Below are positions 1-9,679 of a stretch of DNA of 64,000 nt, one piece after another. Origin of the DNA: Motiliproteus sp965230185 (GTDB taxonomy: Bacteria; Pseudomonadota; Gammaproteobacteria; Pseudomonadales; Balneatricaceae); contig OZ245995.1 in the NCBI GenBank assembly GCA_965230185.1, forward strand, positions 3,720,001 through 3,784,000, in the 5' to 3' direction. Within the stretch, counting starts at the first letter, position 1. Every line of letters starts with the position of its first letter. The notes under the pieces were generated by a model. It ran no database searches, had not been told where the DNA came from, and saw nothing but the letters and a program-made list of their open reading frames with translations. A program made the translations under genes and the position numbers.

Positions 1-297
1 GGTACCGGGATAAGGCGCAGCGAAAGCGACCTGTCGGCGCCCCTCCCCCTGGTTTTCGAAATGGGTCATAAATAATGATTCACCGGTGACTGCACGCTTG
101 CCGGCGGACCAGAGCTTGCCGAATAATCCCTGATCCGGATCGGATCCGTCTCCCATCTTCGTCTCAAAAGTAATGCCGTCCTCGAGATAGTTCATCATCC
201 CCGCCTCGGCGATAACGGTCTCTCCCGGATCCAGGCCGATCTCCACCACCTGCATTGCGTCACCCAGAATCCGGTAGTCCACTTCATGACATTTCAT
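1..297 (-). CDS. AIM24/TIGR00266-family protein, C-terminus beyond window edge
   Basis: The reading frame starts at an ATG at 297 and runs off the left edge without a stop, giving 99 codons. The start is preceded by a CAGGGA-type ribosome site. The protein opens MKCHEVDYRILG and continues with a stretch around EIGLDPGETVIAEAGMMNY, then a glycine-rich MGDGSDPDQG loop and GKLWSAGKRAVTGESLFMTHF. This pattern of a beta-rich N-terminus with a 'gMxyM...GeslF' signature is typical of the AIM24/TIGR00266 family, a widespread bacterial family of unknown biochemical role. It is divergently oriented from the thiolase gene. The family call is from memory of the motif, and function is not known. Confidence 0.75.
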   Translation of the reverse strand, partial: MKCHEVDYRILGDAMQVVEIGLDPGETVIAEAGMMNYLEDGITFETKMGDGSDPDQGLFGKLWSAGKRAVTGESLFMTHFENQGEGRRQVAFAAPYPGT

Positions 298-749
298 CGC
301 TAAATTTCCCTGAGGTTATTATCGGTCGTTCGCCACCGGCGCCACTGTTAACAGACAACGGACCGGCGCGCCGGAGAGAGCGCAGAGATTGTACGGTAAC
401 GCCTTGAGATCACAACAGTTTACAGGCCTCCCCCTGAGAACTCCGGTGGCAGAACCGGGTCAGATTTCCGCAGCCCCCCGTATCTTCTGGCCTGCAGAGC
501 AATCATTCTGTCTTCAGAATTTCATCAGATCTTAGACTAAAAGGCTAGCCGGGATCACTGACAAAGATGTCGGCGCTGGTGTTTACTAGAATTCCTTCGG
601 GATTCCGGATGGAACTCCGGAGCTTTCAGAGTGGCTGCTGAGCTGTCCTGGCAACAGGGTCGATATCCGATTCTGTTGCTCCGTCCGAGTACTCTGAACC
701 CTTCTGTACAACTATAAAGATCGACAAGCGACCCTCGCAGGGAGACATA
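298..749. other. Divergent intergenic region between AIM24 gene and thiolase
   Basis: About 450 bases separate two divergently transcribed genes, so promoters for both should lie here. I see no convincing coding frame; the minus-strand frames overlapping the thiolase start have no family features and lack a ribosome site. No clear operator was identified. Confidence 0.5.
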
Positions 750-1934
750 ATGAGTAATAAAGAAGTTGTAGTATTGAGCGGCGTCAGAACTGCTATCGGT
801 GACTTTGGTGGCAGCCTGAAAACTATCACCCCCTGTAATCTGGCCTCGGCCGTCGTCAAGGAAGCAGTACAGCGCTCCGGCCTGGCCCCGGAAGAAATCG
901 GACACTCTGTATTTGGCAACGTGGTTCATACCGAACCCCGCGATATGTATTTAAGCCGGGTAGCCTCCGTGGAGGGCGGGCTGCCTCATGAAACTCCGTC
1001 GCTGACGGTTAACCGACTGTGCGGCAGTGGCCTGCAGGCCATTGTTTCAGCCACTCAGCAGATTGAGCTCGGCCTCTGTGACGCCGCCGTTGCCGGTGGC
1101 TCGGAATCCATGAGCCGGACCCAGTACTGGATCCCCGGCGCTCGCTTCGGACAGCGCATGGGCGATGGCCAGATCATCGACGCCATGGTCGGCGCCCTGA
1201 CCTGCCCTTTCGACAAAACCCATATGGGCATTACCGCTGAGAACATCGCTGAGAAATGGGATATCAGCCGTGAAGATCAGGATGCGCTGGCGGTGGAGAG
1301 CCACAACCGTGCCGAAAAGGCGATTGCCGAAGGTCGCTTTAAGGAGCAGATCCTGCCAATCGAGATCAAGTCCCGTAAGGGCGTCACTGTGTTCGATACC
1401 GACGAACATGTACGTAACGGCCTCACTCAGGAGCAGCTCTCCGGCATGCGCCCCGCCTTTAAGAAAGATGGCTCGGTCACCGCCGGTAACGCCTCCGGCC
1501 TGAACGATGCCGCGGCAGCGGTGGTACTGATGTCCCGTGATGCCGCCGAAGCTAAGGGCCTGAAGCCGATGGCTCGCCTGAACAGCTACAGCTATGCGGG
1601 TGTTGAACCGAAATACATGGGCATCGGTCCGGTTCCGGCAGTACGTTCACTGCTCGACAAAGCCGGTCTCAGTATTGCCGACATCGATGTCTGGGAAGTC
1701 AATGAAGCCTTCGCCGCTCAGGCTCTGGCGGTCTGCCGCGATCTGGAGCTGCCGATGGACAAAGTTAACGTCAACGGCAGCGGCATCTCCCTTGGCCATC
1801 CGATTGGTGCCACCGGAGCGCTGATCACTGTTAAGGCGCTATACGAACTGCAGCGGGTCGAGGGCCGCTACGCCGTCGTCACCATGTGCATCGGTGGTGG
1901 TCAGGGTATCGCAGCACTGTTCGAACGGATCTGA
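750..1934 (+). CDS. bktB: Acetyl-CoA acetyltransferase / beta-ketothiolase (BktB-like)
   Basis: This 394-residue thiolase condenses two acyl-CoA units, or cleaves 3-ketoacyl-CoA, and feeds polyhydroxyalkanoate or fatty-acid metabolism. The acyl-accepting cysteine is C91 in NRLCGSGLQA. The catalytic histidine is H350 in GHPIGATG and the second active-site cysteine is C380 in CIGGGQG, so all hallmarks of a class II thiolase are present at the usual length. The overall sequence, including GNVVHTEPRDMYLSRVA and TAGNASGLNDAAAAV, closely recalls the Cupriavidus BktB branch. A GGGAG site lies 5 nt before the ATG. A strong hairpin terminator follows. No phaB, phaC or beta-oxidation partner is adjacent, so the pathway assignment is open. 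Confidence 0.88.
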   Translation: MSNKEVVVLSGVRTAIGDFGGSLKTITPCNLASAVVKEAVQRSGLAPEEIGHSVFGNVVHTEPRDMYLSRVASVEGGLPHETPSLTVNRLCGSGLQAIVSATQQIELGLCDAAVAGGSESMSRTQYWIPGARFGQRMGDGQIIDAMVGALTCPFDKTHMGITAENIAEKWDISREDQDALAVESHNRAEKAIAEGRFKEQILPIEIKSRKGVTVFDTDEHVRNGLTQEQLSGMRPAFKKDGSVTAGNASGLNDAAAAVVLMSRDAAEAKGLKPMARLNSYSYAGVEPKYMGIGPVPAVRSLLDKAGLSIADIDVWEVNEAFAAQALAVCRDLELPMDKVNVNGSGISLGHPIGATGALITVKALYELQRVEGRYAVVTMCIGGGQGIAALFERI

Positions 1935-1975
1935 GCCCCGGGCTCTGAATCTGCTGACGGCACCGTCTGTCACTG

Positions 1976-2011
1976 AGCAATGGCGGGGATCTCTTCCCCG
2001 CCATTGCTGTT
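1976..2011 (+). terminator. Intrinsic terminator after thiolase gene
   Basis: A perfect 14-bp stem (1976-1989 with 1995-2008, core GGCGGGGA/TCCCCGCC) with a 5-nt loop is followed by a short T-rich stretch. It sits 42 bases past the thiolase stop, so it should end that transcript before putA. Confidence 0.85.
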
Positions 2012-2224
2012 TCTGAAACAGCACTTATCACCCTCCCCCGAAAGGAATCGGCAACAACCGATCAAAATCCTTATAAATTATCGCATTAGCAGACATCATC
2101 CCGATACATTCATCGTCTACACTTAACCGATACAGAAACTGGCGCTCGCTTGTTGCAACGATAATTTCCCACCACCTGTCGTTGTCATCGCACGTCAGCT
2201 CATCCACTGATGGAGGGGGAGTCT

Positions 2225-5200
2225 ATGTTAGCAGTCGGGCAGCTGCTGTCCGGAGGCCTGTCACAGCTGAGCCTCGACGAACTCTGGAATGAAATCGGCG
2301 CCGGCTACGCAATCAATGAGATGGCCCTGATCAGCCAGTTGCTGCCGCTTACCGAACTCGATAATGCCGGGCAGCAGCGCTGCCGCGATCGGGCCGCCCG
2401 CTGGGTCCGCACCATACGCAGCAACCCTCAGCAGGGCTGGAGTATCGAGCCGCTGCTGCAGGAGTTCAGTCTGGATACCCGGGAAGGTATTGCCCTGATG
2501 ACCCTGGCCGAAGCCCTGATCCGTGTACCGGACAGCTACAGCGCCGATGCCCTGATCGAGGACCGCCTACGCAGCGCTGAATGGAAGTCAGGCGCTGAAA
2601 AGCAGTCAGCGCTCTGGCTTAACATGTCCAGCTGGGCTCTCTCACAGGCCCGGCAGTGGTATGGAGAGCACACGGAAGAACGAGCCGGTATCGGCCAACT
2701 GGTCAGAAAACTGGGAGAACCGGTCCTGAGAACGGCTCTGCAGCAGGCGATGGCGACCCTTGCCGGTCGTTTTGTGATGGGAGAAACCATCTTCGATGCC
2801 CTCGACCGGGCCGGCGACGACACCGGTCCCTGTCGCAGCTACTCCTTCGACATGCTCGGCGAGGCCGCAGTCTGCGCCGCCGACGCAGAACGCTACCTGG
2901 ACGCCTACCTGAAGGCCATCCGGGCGATCGGCCGTAACGAAAGCCAGCCGGCCGACAGTCCGGCGCCTGGAATCTCAATTAAACTCAGCGCCCTGCATCC
3001 TCGTTTTGAAGCGCTGAAGGGCGAAGAGATGCTGACCGAATTGCAGGTAGCCATGGCCGTTCTGATTACCGAAGCCCGTCAGCTGGATGTCGCCATCACC
3101 ATCGATGCCGAGGAAGCGGACCGGCTGGAACCAACACTTCAGCTGTTCAGAAGACTGTACCAGGGCCCCGCCCATGGCTGGGGGCGGCTGGGTCTCGCGG
3201 TCCAGGCTTATTCCAAACGGGCATTGCCGACACTGTGCTGGCTCAACCGACTGGCTTCGGAGCAACAGGACGAAATACCGATCAGACTGGTCAAAGGAGC
3301 TTACTGGGATACCGAGATCAAGCTGGCTCAACAGCGCGGACAATCGGACTACCCGGTGTTCAGTCGCAAGGCCGCCACCGATATATCCTACCTAGCCTGC
3401 GCCCGCTATCTGCTCAGTGAGCAGACAGCGCTGCTGCTACCTCAGTTCGCCACCCACAACGCCCAGACGCTCAGCCAGATCCTGAGCTACAGCGAAACTT
3501 GCGGCAGCGATGCAGGCGCTTTCGAATGCCAGCGCCTGCACGGCATGGGAGAAGCGCTCTATGACTGCTATCAACTGGAGGGAGGAACCGGCGACCGTCC
3601 CCCGCTATGCCGGATCTATGCGCCGGTTGGCAGCCATCGCGAGCTACTGCCCTACCTGGTCCGTCGGATGCTTGAGAACGGTGCCAACAGCTCTTTTGTC
3701 AGCCGTATTATGGACCCGGTGGTCAGTGTTGCCACGCTGACCGAGGCGCCGCAACAGCTCTGGGAAAGCGATCCGACACCCGGACTGCCGCTACCCGGCG
3801 ATCTGTTTGCGCCGCGCATCAACAGCCGTGGTCTCAATCTGCAGATCAGCAGCCAGCGTCAGCCGTTGCAGGAATCACAACAACTGTATGCCGAAACCCT
3901 GAAGATCGCGGCCCCCATTATCAACGGAGAGTTGCTGTTGCAGGGCCGGCCGGCACGGCAATTCAGTCCTCAGGACAGGCGGCGACTGGTGGGCGAGCTC
4001 TACAGCGCCGACGCCGAGCAGGTTGAGCCGGCGCTGACCCGGGTCAGCAGCTGCCTGAGTTCCTGGCAGCGCCACCCGGTGGAACTCCGTGCCGGCCTGC
4101 TGGAGCGATTTTCCGACTTGCTGGAAAGCCATGCCGCAGAACTGATCAGCCTCTGTATCCATGAAGCCGGAAAAACCTGGCAGGACAGTCTTGACGAACT
4201 GCGTGAAGCCACTGATTTCTGTCGCTACTACGCCAGCCGCGCCCGGGAACTGATGGCAACTCCACGCCAGCTCCCCTCGGTCACCGGCGAGCAGAATCTG
4301 CTCAGTCTGCAACCCCGCGGAATCTTTCTCTGTATCAGCCCCTGGAACTTTCCGCTGGCGATATTCGTGGGTCAGATAGCCGCCGCCCTGGTGACCGGAA
4401 ATGGCGTCATCGCCAAACCCGCACGCCAGACCAGCCTGATCGCCAGCCGCTGCTGCCAGTTGCTGCTGGATGCGGGGTTACCCCCCGGCATCCTGGCACT
4501 GCTGCCTGGTCCCAGTGAGAACTTTACCGATCTGCTACTGAGTGACCGACGCATTCAGGGCGTGGCCTTTACCGGTTCAAACGCCACCGCCCACTACATC
4601 AACCGCCAGCTGGCACTGCGGGATAACTGCCCGATGGCAGCGATGGTTGCCGAAACCGGCGGCCAGAACGCAATGATCGCCGACAGCACGGCACTGGCCG
4701 AACAGGTGGTGCGGGATGCGCTCACTTCCGCTTTCGGCAGCACCGGCCAGCGCTGCTCGGCCCTGCGGGTACTCTACCTGCAGGAGGAGATCGCTGATGA
4801 TCTGATCGAGCTGCTCACCGGTGCGATGAATCAGCTGCAGATCGGTGATCCGGAAGCACTGGAGACCGATATTGGACCGGTTATCGACAGGGACGCCGAG
4901 CGCAGTCTGCAGGAACATATCGAGACGATGGGCCGACAGCAACGGATACTGCATCAGTTGCCGCTGCCTGCCGGGCTGAAACAGGGGAACTGGGTGGCAC
5001 CGACGCTGATCCGGCTCAATAGTATCCGTGAACTCAGCGGCGAGCACTTCGGTCCGGTGCTGCATGTGATCCGCTACCCTGCCGATCGCCTGATGCACAT
5101 CGTTGATGAGATCAACAGCAGCGGCTACGGACTGACTCTGGCCATACACAGCCGTAACGAATCCGATATTCGCCGGATCGCCGACCGGGCCAGAGTCGGC

Positions 5201-5398
5201 AACATCTATATCAACCGCAACCAGACCGGCGCGGTGGTGGAAGCCCAGCCGTTTGGTGGTCAGGGTCTGTCAGGGACAGGCCCCAAAGCCGGCGGCCCCA
5301 ATTATCTGATGCGTTTTGTCTGTGAAAAAACCGAGACCACCAACACCACCGCCTGGGGCGGCAACGTCAGGCTGCTGAACAGTGGCCAGCAGCGCTGA
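2225..5398 (+). CDS. putA: Bifunctional proline dehydrogenase / P5C dehydrogenase (short PutA)
   Basis: This protein oxidises proline to glutamate in two steps, using an FAD-dependent proline dehydrogenase domain and an NAD-dependent aldehyde dehydrogenase domain. I place the start at the ATG at 2225, because the upstream in-frame ATG at 2210 lies inside the GGAGGGGG ribosome site; this gives 1057 residues. The N-terminal half has the PRODH barrel signatures PGISIKLSALHPRFE, RLVKGAYWD and FATHN. The C-terminal half has PWNFPLAIF, the general-base region ETGGQNAMI near residue 808 and the catalytic cysteine in STGQRCSALR near residue 843. Unlike the E. coli type, there is no N-terminal ribbon-helix-helix domain, so it is an enzyme without self-repressor function. 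It is transcribed alone. Confidence 0.95.
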   Translation: MLAVGQLLSGGLSQLSLDELWNEIGAGYAINEMALISQLLPLTELDNAGQQRCRDRAARWVRTIRSNPQQGWSIEPLLQEFSLDTREGIALMTLAEALIRVPDSYSADALIEDRLRSAEWKSGAEKQSALWLNMSSWALSQARQWYGEHTEERAGIGQLVRKLGEPVLRTALQQAMATLAGRFVMGETIFDALDRAGDDTGPCRSYSFDMLGEAAVCAADAERYLDAYLKAIRAIGRNESQPADSPAPGISIKLSALHPRFEALKGEEMLTELQVAMAVLITEARQLDVAITIDAEEADRLEPTLQLFRRLYQGPAHGWGRLGLAVQAYSKRALPTLCWLNRLASEQQDEIPIRLVKGAYWDTEIKLAQQRGQSDYPVFSRKAATDISYLACARYLLSEQTALLLPQFATHNAQTLSQILSYSETCGSDAGAFECQRLHGMGEALYDCYQLEGGTGDRPPLCRIYAPVGSHRELLPYLVRRMLENGANSSFVSRIMDPVVSVATLTEAPQQLWESDPTPGLPLPGDLFAPRINSRGLNLQISSQRQPLQESQQLYAETLKIAAPIINGELLLQGRPARQFSPQDRRRLVGELYSADAEQVEPALTRVSSCLSSWQRHPVELRAGLLERFSDLLESHAAELISLCIHEAGKTWQDSLDELREATDFCRYYASRARELMATPRQLPSVTGEQNLLSLQPRGIFLCISPWNFPLAIFVGQIAAALVTGNGVIAKPARQTSLIASRCCQLLLDAGLPPGILALLPGPSENFTDLLLSDRRIQGVAFTGSNATAHYINRQLALRDNCPMAAMVAETGGQNAMIADSTALAEQVVRDALTSAFGSTGQRCSALRVLYLQEEIADDLIELLTGAMNQLQIGDPEALETDIGPVIDRDAERSLQEHIETMGRQQRILHQLPLPAGLKQGNWVAPTLIRLNSIRELSGEHFGPVLHVIRYPADRLMHIVDEINSSGYGLTLAIHSRNESDIRRIADRARVGNIYINRNQTGAVVEAQPFGGQGLSGTGPKAGGPNYLMRFVCEKTETTNTTAWGGNVRLLNSGQQR

Positions 5399-5437
5399 CT
5401 GCAGCGGAGAACCATCCGGTTATTCACAGAACAGGGC

Positions 5438-6811
5438 TCAGAGTCGAATTCGGTAGCAGGGTTCGTACTTCTGATAGTTGAGTTTCATCCGTCGCTGATC
5501 GACGAAGGATTGCAGCATCTCGTCCAGAGCCTTCATCAGGTCCGGCTCTCCGGACAGCTCAAAAGGTCCGTGGTTTTCAATCTCCTGGATGCCCGATTCC
5601 TTCACGTTACCGGAGACGATACCCGACAACGCTCTGCGCAGATTCGCAGCCAGCTGATGCACCGGCTGCTTCCGGCTCAGATTCAGAGCGGCCATGTTTT
5701 CATGAGTCGGATCAAAGGGTTTCTGAAACAGCTCGTAGTTGATCTTCAGCGGCCAGTTGAAGTGATAAGACTCGCTGGTCTCCTTGCGATAGTCGGTGAC
5801 CCGCAGCAACCCTTTTCTCATCTCCCGGGCCACCGCCGCCGGGTTACCGGTCACGATGTTGTAACAGGCCTGCGCCTTCTCTCCCAATGTCTCACCGATA
5901 AAGCGGTCGATGGCTTTCCAGTAATCAGATGCGCTTTCCGGTCCGGTGAAGATCAGCGGCAAAGAGGTGCTGTCGTTACGCACATCCAGCATCAGACCAA
6001 GGATATACAGTATCTCCTCGGCGGTGCCGGCACCTCCCGGGAACACGATAAAGCCGTGCCCCAGTCGCACAAAGGCCTCCAGCCGCTTTTCGATATCCGG
6101 CATGATGATCAGTTCGTTGACGATGGGGTTGGGCGACTCGGCGGCAATGATGCCAGGCTCGGAGATCCCCACATAGCGACCACCCTCGACCCGCTGTTTG
6201 GCATGGGCAATGGTGGCCCCCTTCATCGGTCCTTTCATGGCCCCCGGGCCGCAGCCGGTGCAGACGTCAAAGCCTCTGAGCCCCAGCTCATAGCCGACAT
6301 CCTTGGTGTACTGATACTCCTCGCGGCCGATGGAGTGCCCCCCCCAGCACACCACCATGCTGGGCTTGATACCGGGACGCAGCGCATTGGCGTGGCGCAG
6401 AATATGAAAGATCTCATTGGTGATCGCTTCGTTCTTCGAAAGATCCTCGTGGCTGAGATCCAGCTCATCCCCCACGTATAGCAGATCCCGCAGCACCGAA
6501 AACAGGTTCTCCCGTATACCGCTGATAATCTGGCCATCCACAAAAGCGCTGGCGGGTGCGTTGACAAGATCCAGCTGCAGGCCCCGATGCTTCTGACTGA
6601 TGTGAATATCAAAACCCTTATGTAATTCCATCACCTGGCGACTGTCATCCAGCTCACTGCCGCAGTTAAGCACCGCCAGAGCACATTTACGGAACAGTCG
6701 GTAGAGTCCGCTGCCGCTTTTGTCCTGCAGTCGTATCAGTTCATATTGCGAGAGGATATCGAGATTTTCTTCGGGAGTGACACTGGTGGTAACAAACTGG
6801 CTTCCAGTCAT
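5438..6811 (-). CDS. ppnN: Pyrimidine/purine nucleotide 5'-monophosphate nucleosidase PpnN
   Basis: PpnN (formerly YgdH) hydrolyses the N-glycosidic bond of nucleoside monophosphates, releasing base and ribose 5-phosphate, and is a known (p)ppGpp target in E. coli. The ATG at 6811 is chosen because AAGGAGG lies 6 nt upstream; the longer frame begins at a TTG and would swallow this site. The 457-residue length fits the family: an N-terminal regulatory domain, the LOG-like Rossmann core with FPGGAGTAEE as its nucleotide-binding and catalytic motif, and a C-terminal domain. WGGHSIGREEYQYT and CTGCGPGAMKGPMKGA are also family signatures. It converges with putA; the two stops are only about 40 bases apart with no obvious hairpin. 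Confidence 0.93.
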   Translation of the reverse strand: MTGSQFVTTSVTPEENLDILSQYELIRLQDKSGSGLYRLFRKCALAVLNCGSELDDSRQVMELHKGFDIHISQKHRGLQLDLVNAPASAFVDGQIISGIRENLFSVLRDLLYVGDELDLSHEDLSKNEAITNEIFHILRHANALRPGIKPSMVVCWGGHSIGREEYQYTKDVGYELGLRGFDVCTGCGPGAMKGPMKGATIAHAKQRVEGGRYVGISEPGIIAAESPNPIVNELIIMPDIEKRLEAFVRLGHGFIVFPGGAGTAEEILYILGLMLDVRNDSTSLPLIFTGPESASDYWKAIDRFIGETLGEKAQACYNIVTGNPAAVAREMRKGLLRVTDYRKETSESYHFNWPLKINYELFQKPFDPTHENMAALNLSRKQPVHQLAANLRRALSGIVSGNVKESGIQEIENHGPFELSGEPDLMKALDEMLQSFVDQRRMKLNYQKYEPCYRIRL

Positions 6812-6943
6812 AGACAACCTCCTTAGCAACCGCTGCCGTGGAAGCGGCTTGCCGTACTGTTTTTGCTACCGGCAACTCTGGCAGAGGCTTCACCTGCTCC
6901 TGAAAGCGAGCTCATACCGGTTCCGGGACGTCGGCCTGGCAGC

Positions 6944-6962
6944 GCTGAAGCAGCGCTTCAGC
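6944..6962. repeat. Short inverted repeat in the cobB-ppnN gap
   Basis: Eight-base arms GCTGAAGC/GCTTCAGC with a 3-nt loop lie in the 300-base gap between the cobB stop (7113) and the ppnN start (6811). No T-run follows on either strand, so it is more likely a protein or RNA-structure element than a terminator. The rest of the gap shows no coding frame. Confidence 0.45.
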
Positions 6963-7112
6963 TCAATCTGCAGTCCGTACTGAATACGCCGGCCATTGTC
7001 GCTGAGACCTGTGACGATCTTATTAAGTTCGTGATTTTATTCTGCTATTTTCGAACCAGGCCGACTCTTTAACTATAGCTCCGAATCCGGTCGCTGTAAT
7101 TCAGCCTCCTGG

Positions 7113-7820
7113 TCAGGCCAGCAGACTGTCGACCCAGGCGGGCACGACTTCAGTCGCCGGACCGTAGTGCTGCTCTTCAAAAGCCGTCCGCACTCTGGAG
7201 GGTTCCAGGTTCAGTTCCACCGTATGAGCTCCACAGATCCCGGCCGCTTCTGCAAAACCCGCTGCGGGATAAACGGCACCCGAGGTACCGATCGAAATAA
7301 ACAGATCACAGCTTTCCAGCTGCTGGTAGATCTGTTCCATCTGCATCGGCATTTCACCGAACCAGACAATATCGGGTCTCAGATTGCCCGGCCGGTCACA
7401 GCAGGGACAGGGGGTCTGCGGGGACATGTCCCCCAGTTGCGGGGAAGCCTGCATGGTTTCGGTACAGCGTGCCTTCAGCAACTCGCCGTGCATATGTATC
7501 AGCCGCGTGGAACCGGCCCGCTCATGGAGGTCATCGATATTCTGAGTAACCAGCAGATAACGGCCGGCAAACCTCTGCTCCAGTCGGGCCAGCGCCTGAT
7601 GAGCGGCATTAGGCTGCGTCTGCGGGGCAAGAAGTTGCCGTCGGCGCTGATTGTAAAAACGGTGTACCAGTTCCGGGTCACGCTGAAAAGCCTCCGGTGT
7701 CGCAACGTCTTCCACCCGATGATCTTCCCAGAGGCCGTCGGCGGCCCGGAACGTTTTCAGCCCGGATTCGGCGGAAATTCCGGCCCCGGTGAGTACCACA
7801 ATGGATCTGTATCCCGCCAT
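7113..7820 (-). CDS. cobB: NAD-dependent protein deacylase CobB (sirtuin)
   Basis: This 235-residue protein is a SIR2-family lysine deacylase that removes acetyl or succinyl groups from proteins at the expense of NAD. The NAD motifs are GAGISAESG (12-20) and TQNIDDLHERAG (92-103), with the catalytic base H111 in HMHGEL. Y56 and R59 in the FYNQRR segment form the Y-x2-R pair that marks class III sirtuins with desuccinylase and demalonylase activity. The zinc site consists of C119 and the C138/C140/C141 cluster, spaced as in E. coli CobB. GGAGG precedes the ATG by 8 nt. The gene is divergent from phoH. Confidence 0.93.
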   Translation of the reverse strand: MAGYRSIVVLTGAGISAESGLKTFRAADGLWEDHRVEDVATPEAFQRDPELVHRFYNQRRRQLLAPQTQPNAAHQALARLEQRFAGRYLLVTQNIDDLHERAGSTRLIHMHGELLKARCTETMQASPQLGDMSPQTPCPCCDRPGNLRPDIVWFGEMPMQMEQIYQQLESCDLFISIGTSGAVYPAAGFAEAAGICGAHTVELNLEPSRVRTAFEEQHYGPATEVVPAWVDSLLA

Positions 7821-7990
7821 GACGGCGACCTCCGTAACTGGCTGATACGACTGTTATATCTCTGTCAACAACAGCCGGTATGATAATTGCCTGACTTATC
7901 AGCGACTACAATCCGTAATATAAAGGATAGAGAACGACATCGGTTTTTTATTGCGTTAAAACATTTGTCTGTCCACAAAGGGGAACCTCT

Positions 7991-9376
7991 ATGCCCTCAT
8001 CCAAGCTCTACATCCTCGATACCAACGTTCTGCTCCATGACCCTAACTGTCTGACTGAATTTAAAGAACAGGATATCGTTATTCCGATCACCGTACTGGA
8101 AGAGCTCGACCGCATCAAAGACCGCAAACAGAATGTCGCCCAGGAAGCCCGAATCGCAATCCGCAAGATCGACAAGATTCTCTCGGGAGCCAGCACCCCG
8201 GAGGAGATCACATCCGGTGTCCCCATCAGCCTGCCGGCAGCAGACCCCGATACCAGATTCGGCAAGCTGTCGATCTTTCCGGACCACGAACTGTCCATGC
8301 ATAAAGGATTTCTGCAGGACCGCAGCAACAACGACAACCTGATCATCAATACCGCCCTGCATCTGCAGACCATCAACCCCAGTCGCCAGGTGGTACTGGT
8401 CACCAAAGATATCAATATGCGGCTCAAGGCGCTGGGAGTGGGCCTGAAACGGGTCGAGGATTACCGCACCGATCAGCTGATCTCCGATCTGGATCTGCTG
8501 ACTCAGGGCTACCGGGAGATGGAAGGCGATTTCTGGCAACAGGTCACCGACGTCAAGACCCAGCGACATGGCAGCCGCACCTTTCACCGGGTTTCCCGCG
8601 AGCTGCTGCCCGACACCTTCGTCAACGAGTACATCTATGATCAGGAGGAGTTTGCCGCCCGGGTGGTCGAAGTGGACGAGACCGAACTGACTCTGATGGA
8701 TATCAACCAGCGTTTCCTGATGGATCGTCAGTGCTGGGGCATCAAACCGCTGGATCTGGCCCAGGCCTTTGCCATGGATGCCATCAACGATCCCAATATC
8801 GACCTCTGCATTCTCAACGGCGCAGCCGGCTCCGGTAAGACCCTGATCGCACTGGCCTGCTGCCTGGAGATGGTCATCGAACAGGGTCGTTACAACAAGA
8901 TCATCGTCACCCGGTCAACTCCGCCGGTGGCGGAAGATATTGGCTTCCTGCCCGGTACCGAGGAGGAGAAGATGACCCCCTGGCTGGCCGCGATCCAGGA
9001 CAACCTGGAAGCCATGCATGAACATGACGAGCAACCCCAGAGCAGCATCAAATACACCATCGAGAAAGCTAACATTCAGTTCAAGTCGCTGAATTTCATC
9101 CGTGGTCGCAGCATTCAGGACGCGCTGGTGCTGATCGACGAAACTCAGAACCTGACCCCCTCGCAGCTGAAAACCATTCTGACCCGCTGCGGTAAAGGCA
9201 CCAAGATGATCTGCCTCGGCAACCTCGCCCAGATCGATTCCAACTATCTGACCCCGCTGACTTCCGGACTGACTTACATTGTCGAACGGTTCAAGGATTA
9301 TCAGGGAGCAGCCACTATCCATCTGCAGAGTGTTGTTCGCAGCCGCCTTGCGGAGTATGCGGAAGAGCACCTGTAA
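7991..9376 (+). CDS. PIN domain-PhoH family ATPase
   Basis: The 461-residue protein combines an N-terminal PIN nuclease-like domain (LYILDTNVLLHDPN at residues 7-20, further acidic residues DNLIINTAL and LVTKDINMR) with a C-terminal PhoH ATPase. The ATPase has a Walker A motif NGAAGSGKT near residue 275 and a Walker B LVLIDETQNLT near residue 377. PIN-PhoH fusions (PhoH2/YlaK-like) are ATP-dependent RNases or helicases thought to act in RNA turnover. GGGGAACCTCT lies just before the ATG. It is monocistronic and divergent from cobB. Confidence 0.9.
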   Translation: MPSSKLYILDTNVLLHDPNCLTEFKEQDIVIPITVLEELDRIKDRKQNVAQEARIAIRKIDKILSGASTPEEITSGVPISLPAADPDTRFGKLSIFPDHELSMHKGFLQDRSNNDNLIINTALHLQTINPSRQVVLVTKDINMRLKALGVGLKRVEDYRTDQLISDLDLLTQGYREMEGDFWQQVTDVKTQRHGSRTFHRVSRELLPDTFVNEYIYDQEEFAARVVEVDETELTLMDINQRFLMDRQCWGIKPLDLAQAFAMDAINDPNIDLCILNGAAGSGKTLIALACCLEMVIEQGRYNKIIVTRSTPPVAEDIGFLPGTEEEKMTPWLAAIQDNLEAMHEHDEQPQSSIKYTIEKANIQFKSLNFIRGRSIQDALVLIDETQNLTPSQLKTILTRCGKGTKMICLGNLAQIDSNYLTPLTSGLTYIVERFKDYQGAATIHLQSVVRSRLAEYAEEHL

Positions 9377-9511
9377 CCCCTGCCCGACAGTCAACCCGGA
9401 AGTGACTCAGACAGAGCCACTTCCGGGGCGACCCTCTGCCATACCCGGCTCAACCTCCGGCTTCGGACAACTCGCAAAAAACACCGCCAAAACAATAATT
9501 TAAACAACTGT

Positions 9512-9525
9512 TTGACTTGAATCAA
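9512..9525 (+). promoter_or_regulatory. FNR/Anr-type box upstream of HD-GYP/hemerythrin genes
   Basis: TTGAC-TTGA-ATCAA differs from the FNR consensus TTGAT-N4-ATCAA at one position. It lies 155 bases upstream of the next start codon in an otherwise gene-free AT-rich gap (9377-9679). Control of the downstream pair by an FNR/Anr/Dnr protein is an inference. Confidence 0.55.
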
Positions 9526-9679
9526 TTTACACTTATATATCAACAGGTTAAGCAGTTTGCCTTTATTGGTTTTGTGCAGTATCTTTGTTGCCGATAATAA
9601 CAATCAGAACGAATTCACACGGCAACCTTCTCCCAGAACAAAGACCCTATAGCCAACAGATCCTAATCACGGGGGCTGA

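Noticed and set aside
2210..2224. Earlier ATG for putA
   Set aside because: It overlaps the GGAGGGGG ribosome site of the ATG at 2225.
5510..6481. 323-codon plus-strand frame
   Set aside because: It is antisense to ppnN, has no ribosome site and no domain features; ppnN motifs on the other strand are unmistakable.
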